A stretch of 64,000 bases of DNA, from the NCBI RefSeq assembly GCF_014193695.1, contig NZ_JACHZR010000001.1:1525309-1589308 (forward strand). Reading direction: 5' to 3'. Below the pieces are notes generated by a model. It saw nothing but the letters and a program-made list of their open reading frames with translations, was not told the origin of the DNA and did no database searches. Below are positions 62,026-64,000 of the stretch, in pieces. How positions within the stretch are numbered: the stretch's first letter is position 1; every line of letters begins with the position of its first letter. Both the position numbers and the translations under genes were made by a program. This DNA is from Rhizobium sp. BK316 (GTDB lineage: Bacteria > Pseudomonadota > Alphaproteobacteria > Rhizobiales > Rhizobiaceae).

Positions 62026-63156
62026 ATGAAACTCAGGACAATACTGGCGACGACCGTGGCGCTCACATTCACCGGCCAGGCACTGGCGCAGGATTTCAAC
62101 GATCCGGTCGAGTTCAAGAAGCAGCGCGAGCAGCTCTCGATAAAGCCGCAGGGGCCGGAAGGCCAGCCCTGGGCGCAGCATCTTGGCGACGGCATGGTCG
62201 ACACGGCCAAATACAAGAAGGACGGCCAGGTCACGATCTGCTTTTCCAACGCCGGCGTCTTCAATCCCTGGCGCGTGGTCGGGCTCAACAACCTCAACGC
62301 CGAGGCGGATCTGCACAAGGATCGCCTCAAGGAACTGATCGTCGTCGATGCCGAAGGCAAGGACGACAAGCAGATTTCCGACATCGAGGCCTTGGTCAGC
62401 GGCGGCAAGTGCGATGCGTTGATCGTCTCGCCCAACACGACGGCGGCGCTCACCCCGGTCGTCGACGCGGCCTGCGGCAAGCTTCCCGTCATCGTCTTCG
62501 ACCGAGGCGTCAACACGCAGTGCCCGGTGACCTACATCCATCCGGTCGGCGGCTACGGCTTCGGCATCACGTCCGGCGAGTTCATCGCCAGCAAGCTGAA
62601 GAAGGGCGCCAATGTGCTGGCACTGCGCATCATGCCGGGCGTCGACGTGCTGGAAACCCGCTATTCGGCCGCCAAGAACATCTTCGACGAAGCCGGTATC
62701 AAGGTGATCGGTTCGGAGTTCACCGGCAGTGACCGGGCCAAGACCAAGTCGATCGTCGAGGACTACATCAACCGCGGCGAGAAGATCGACGCGGTCTGGA
62801 TGGACGCCGGCGACACCGCGACGGCAGCGTTGGAAGCCTTCGAGGATGCTGGCCTTCCCTATCCGGTGATCAGCGGCGAGGATCAGCAGGACTTTCTGCG
62901 CAAATGGCAGTCGGAAAAACTGACCGCGATCGGCCCTTCCTACCCGACCTACCAGTGGCGCACCGCCATCATCGCGGCCCTCGACGTGCTGGATGGCAAG
63001 CAGGTCCCAGGCCCTGAGTGGGTGCTGCCACAGCCGGCAATCACCGAGGACGTGTTAGCAAAATATGTCGACGAGCGCATGCCGCCGCTGCACTACAGCC
63101 TTTGCGGCTGCCAGGAGTTGCCAGATTATCCGGAACGCTGGGGCGGAAAGATGTAG
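62026..63156 (+). CDS. Sugar ABC transporter, periplasmic binding protein (RbsB-type)
   Basis: A 376-residue protein with signal peptide MKLRTILATTVALTFTGQALA. Mature part: VTICFSNAGVFNPWRVVGLNNLNAEADLHKDRLKELIVVDAEGKDDKQISDIEALVSGGKCDALIVSPNTTAALTPVVDAACGKLPVIVFDRGVNTQCPVTYIHPVGGYGFG, the type-1 binding fold. Cysteines are frequent (including CGCQEL near the end), possibly in disulfides. AGGAGG lies before the ATG. It closes the operon. Confidence 0.9.
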   Translation: MKLRTILATTVALTFTGQALAQDFNDPVEFKKQREQLSIKPQGPEGQPWAQHLGDGMVDTAKYKKDGQVTICFSNAGVFNPWRVVGLNNLNAEADLHKDRLKELIVVDAEGKDDKQISDIEALVSGGKCDALIVSPNTTAALTPVVDAACGKLPVIVFDRGVNTQCPVTYIHPVGGYGFGITSGEFIASKLKKGANVLALRIMPGVDVLETRYSAAKNIFDEAGIKVIGSEFTGSDRAKTKSIVEDYINRGEKIDAVWMDAGDTATAALEAFEDAGLPYPVISGEDQQDFLRKWQSEKLTAIGPSYPTYQWRTAIIAALDVLDGKQVPGPEWVLPQPAITEDVLAKYVDERMPPLHYSLCGCQELPDYPERWGGKM

Positions 63157-63248
63157 CGGTTGCCCCAGCCGAAGGGGTGAGCGCCGCATCCGGCATCATA
63201 AACTTAACAGCTGAGAAGCCAAGGTGAGGCTCCGGCAGCAAGTATCGC

Positions 63249-63410
63249 CTATGCGCGGGCGATTTTCGCCCACAGGCCCATCGCGGCTGCTTGCAGTTCG
63301 CGATGATGGCCAGAGGGGATGTCGTGGCGCGGGATGTGAAACAGGTTGGCAATCGGATCATGGATGGAGACGAAGCGTTGTAGATGTCGCTGTGACTTGA
63401 AGCGCTTCAT
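63249..63410 (-). pseudogene. C-terminal relic of an IS6-family-like transposase
   Basis: Fifty-three residues, MKRFKSQRHLQRFVSIHDPIANLFHIPRHD then HHRELQAAAMGLWAKIARA, resemble the end of IS6-type transposases (RFKS--QRF-S-H--I-N-F---RH). The catalytic DDE core is missing. The frame upstream (SRPGDESGI) may be part of it. No terminal inverted repeat is seen. It separates the importer operon from the next transporter. Confidence 0.55.
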
Positions 63411-63561
63411 GATCCCGCTCTCGTCGCCGGGTCGGCTGGTGAGAATGATTAGTGTGGAATTCGCGCCATTGCGACCAATGCGTACGCCCGATGGAGAAAT
63501 GCAAGAATCGAACCGCACCCGTTGGGCAGAATGAGCGCGGCTCGATGGGTGGGCCGGAAGA

Positions 63562-63999
63562 TCAGTTGATTCTTCTACCTGCGGCGGAGAAGAGATGGAT
63601 TTTCCCGGATTTGGGGGCGAGATGGATTTCCTCACCGGGCCTGAAATCCATCCGGCGGTGCAGGACGATGGCGGCCGTCTGGTTGCCGAGGCGAACGCAA
63701 AGATGGGTTTCCGCTCCGGTCGGCTCGACGGTCAGCACCGTGGCCGGAATACCGGCATCCGCCACTTCGAGATCTTCCGGGCGTATTCCATAGGTGCATG
63801 CCGCCTTGTCGGTTTCGGCCGGCAGCGGCAAGCTGACGCCGCCCTTGATACGGAACCAACCCCCACTGATGCTGCCCTCAAAAAGGTTCATAGCGGGCGA
63901 GCCGATGAAGGTGGCGACGAAGGTGTTATCGGGGCGATCATAGAGGTCGAGCGGCTTGCCGATCTGCTCGATGCGCCCTGCGCGCATCACCACGATCTT
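63562..63999 (-). CDS. Sugar ABC transporter ATPase, C-terminal part (UgpC/MsmK type)
   Basis: The frame runs out of the window at the right edge. The visible 145 residues start [44 protein letters not shown], the end of the nucleotide domain. The regulatory OB/TOBE domain follows ([37 protein letters not shown], then [26 protein letters not shown]). Walker motifs must lie beyond the edge. It resembles the C-terminus of the ATPase at 42774 and serves a separate CUT1 importer. Confidence 0.88.
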   Translation of the reverse strand, partial: KIVVMRAGRIEQIGKPLDLYDRPDNTFVATFIGSPAMNLFEGSISGGWFRIKGGVSLPLPAETDKAACTYGIRPEDLEVADAGIPATVLTVEPTGAETHLCVRLGNQTAAIVLHRRMDFRPGEEIHLAPKSGKIHLFSAAGRRIN

Positions 64000-64000
64000 G

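Noticed and set aside
61015..62541. A 508-codon minus-strand frame
   Set aside because: Antisense to the second permease and the binding protein; no recognisable motif.

Overview
The window looks like part of a large replicon (chromid or big plasmid) of a fast-growing Rhizobium of the etli/leguminosarum group. The basis is the high-GC coding with strong AGGAGG ribosome sites, the RepA/RepB partition genes, nadABC and the aerobic cob genes close together, Moc-type genes and several periplasmic-binding-protein sugar importers. No rRNA, tRNA or CRISPR array was seen.

Layout. 1-2 kb: end of an IclR regulator, an amidohydrolase, an XRE regulator. 2.0-6.6 kb (minus strand): a compact YcaO/TfuA locus with a 47-residue peptide gene directly upstream and a BTAD/TPR transcriptional regulator before that. 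It looks like a small RiPP-type peptide-modification system and is the most novel-looking system here. 6.8-12.1 kb: a glpD remnant, nadABC with its regulator nadQ and two tandem palindromic operators, then a ParDE toxin-antitoxin pair. 12.1-17.8 kb: desaturase, Rieske ferredoxin and ferredoxin reductase (MocDEF-like) plus a PanB-like protein that lacks canonical PanB residues, divergent from a LacI regulator and an IolI-like isomerase. 17.8-24.9 kb: cobMLKJIHGF for aerobic corrin-ring synthesis.

24.9-28.7 kb: repA and repB with two identical 16-bp parS-type palindromes but no repC. A DUF1612/HTH gene stands where repC normally would. 28.8-35.2 kb: a low-density region of small stress or micro-oxic type genes (GAF, DUF3775, GYD, CBS, phosphoribosyltransferase, flavin-binding protein), pseudogenes, and four FixK/FNR-like boxes.

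35.3-43.9 kb: a PEP-hydrolase-family/Tm-1 pair, divergent from a GntR regulator, a MalEFGK-type ABC importer, a Gfo/Idh/MocA dehydrogenase and a cupin. 44.6-56.2 kb: a nine-gene catabolic operon with an Rbs-type importer, SorC regulator, aldo-keto reductase, GlpD-like dehydrogenase, LsrF/DhnA-type aldolase, FGGY kinase and GMC oxidoreductase, which together suggest an unassigned sugar or polyol pathway. 56.5-63.2 kb: an AraC regulator divergent from a ketose-3-epimerase-like protein and a second Rbs-type importer with two permeases. 63.2-64 kb: the tail of an IS6-like transposase and the C-terminus of another sugar ABC ATPase.
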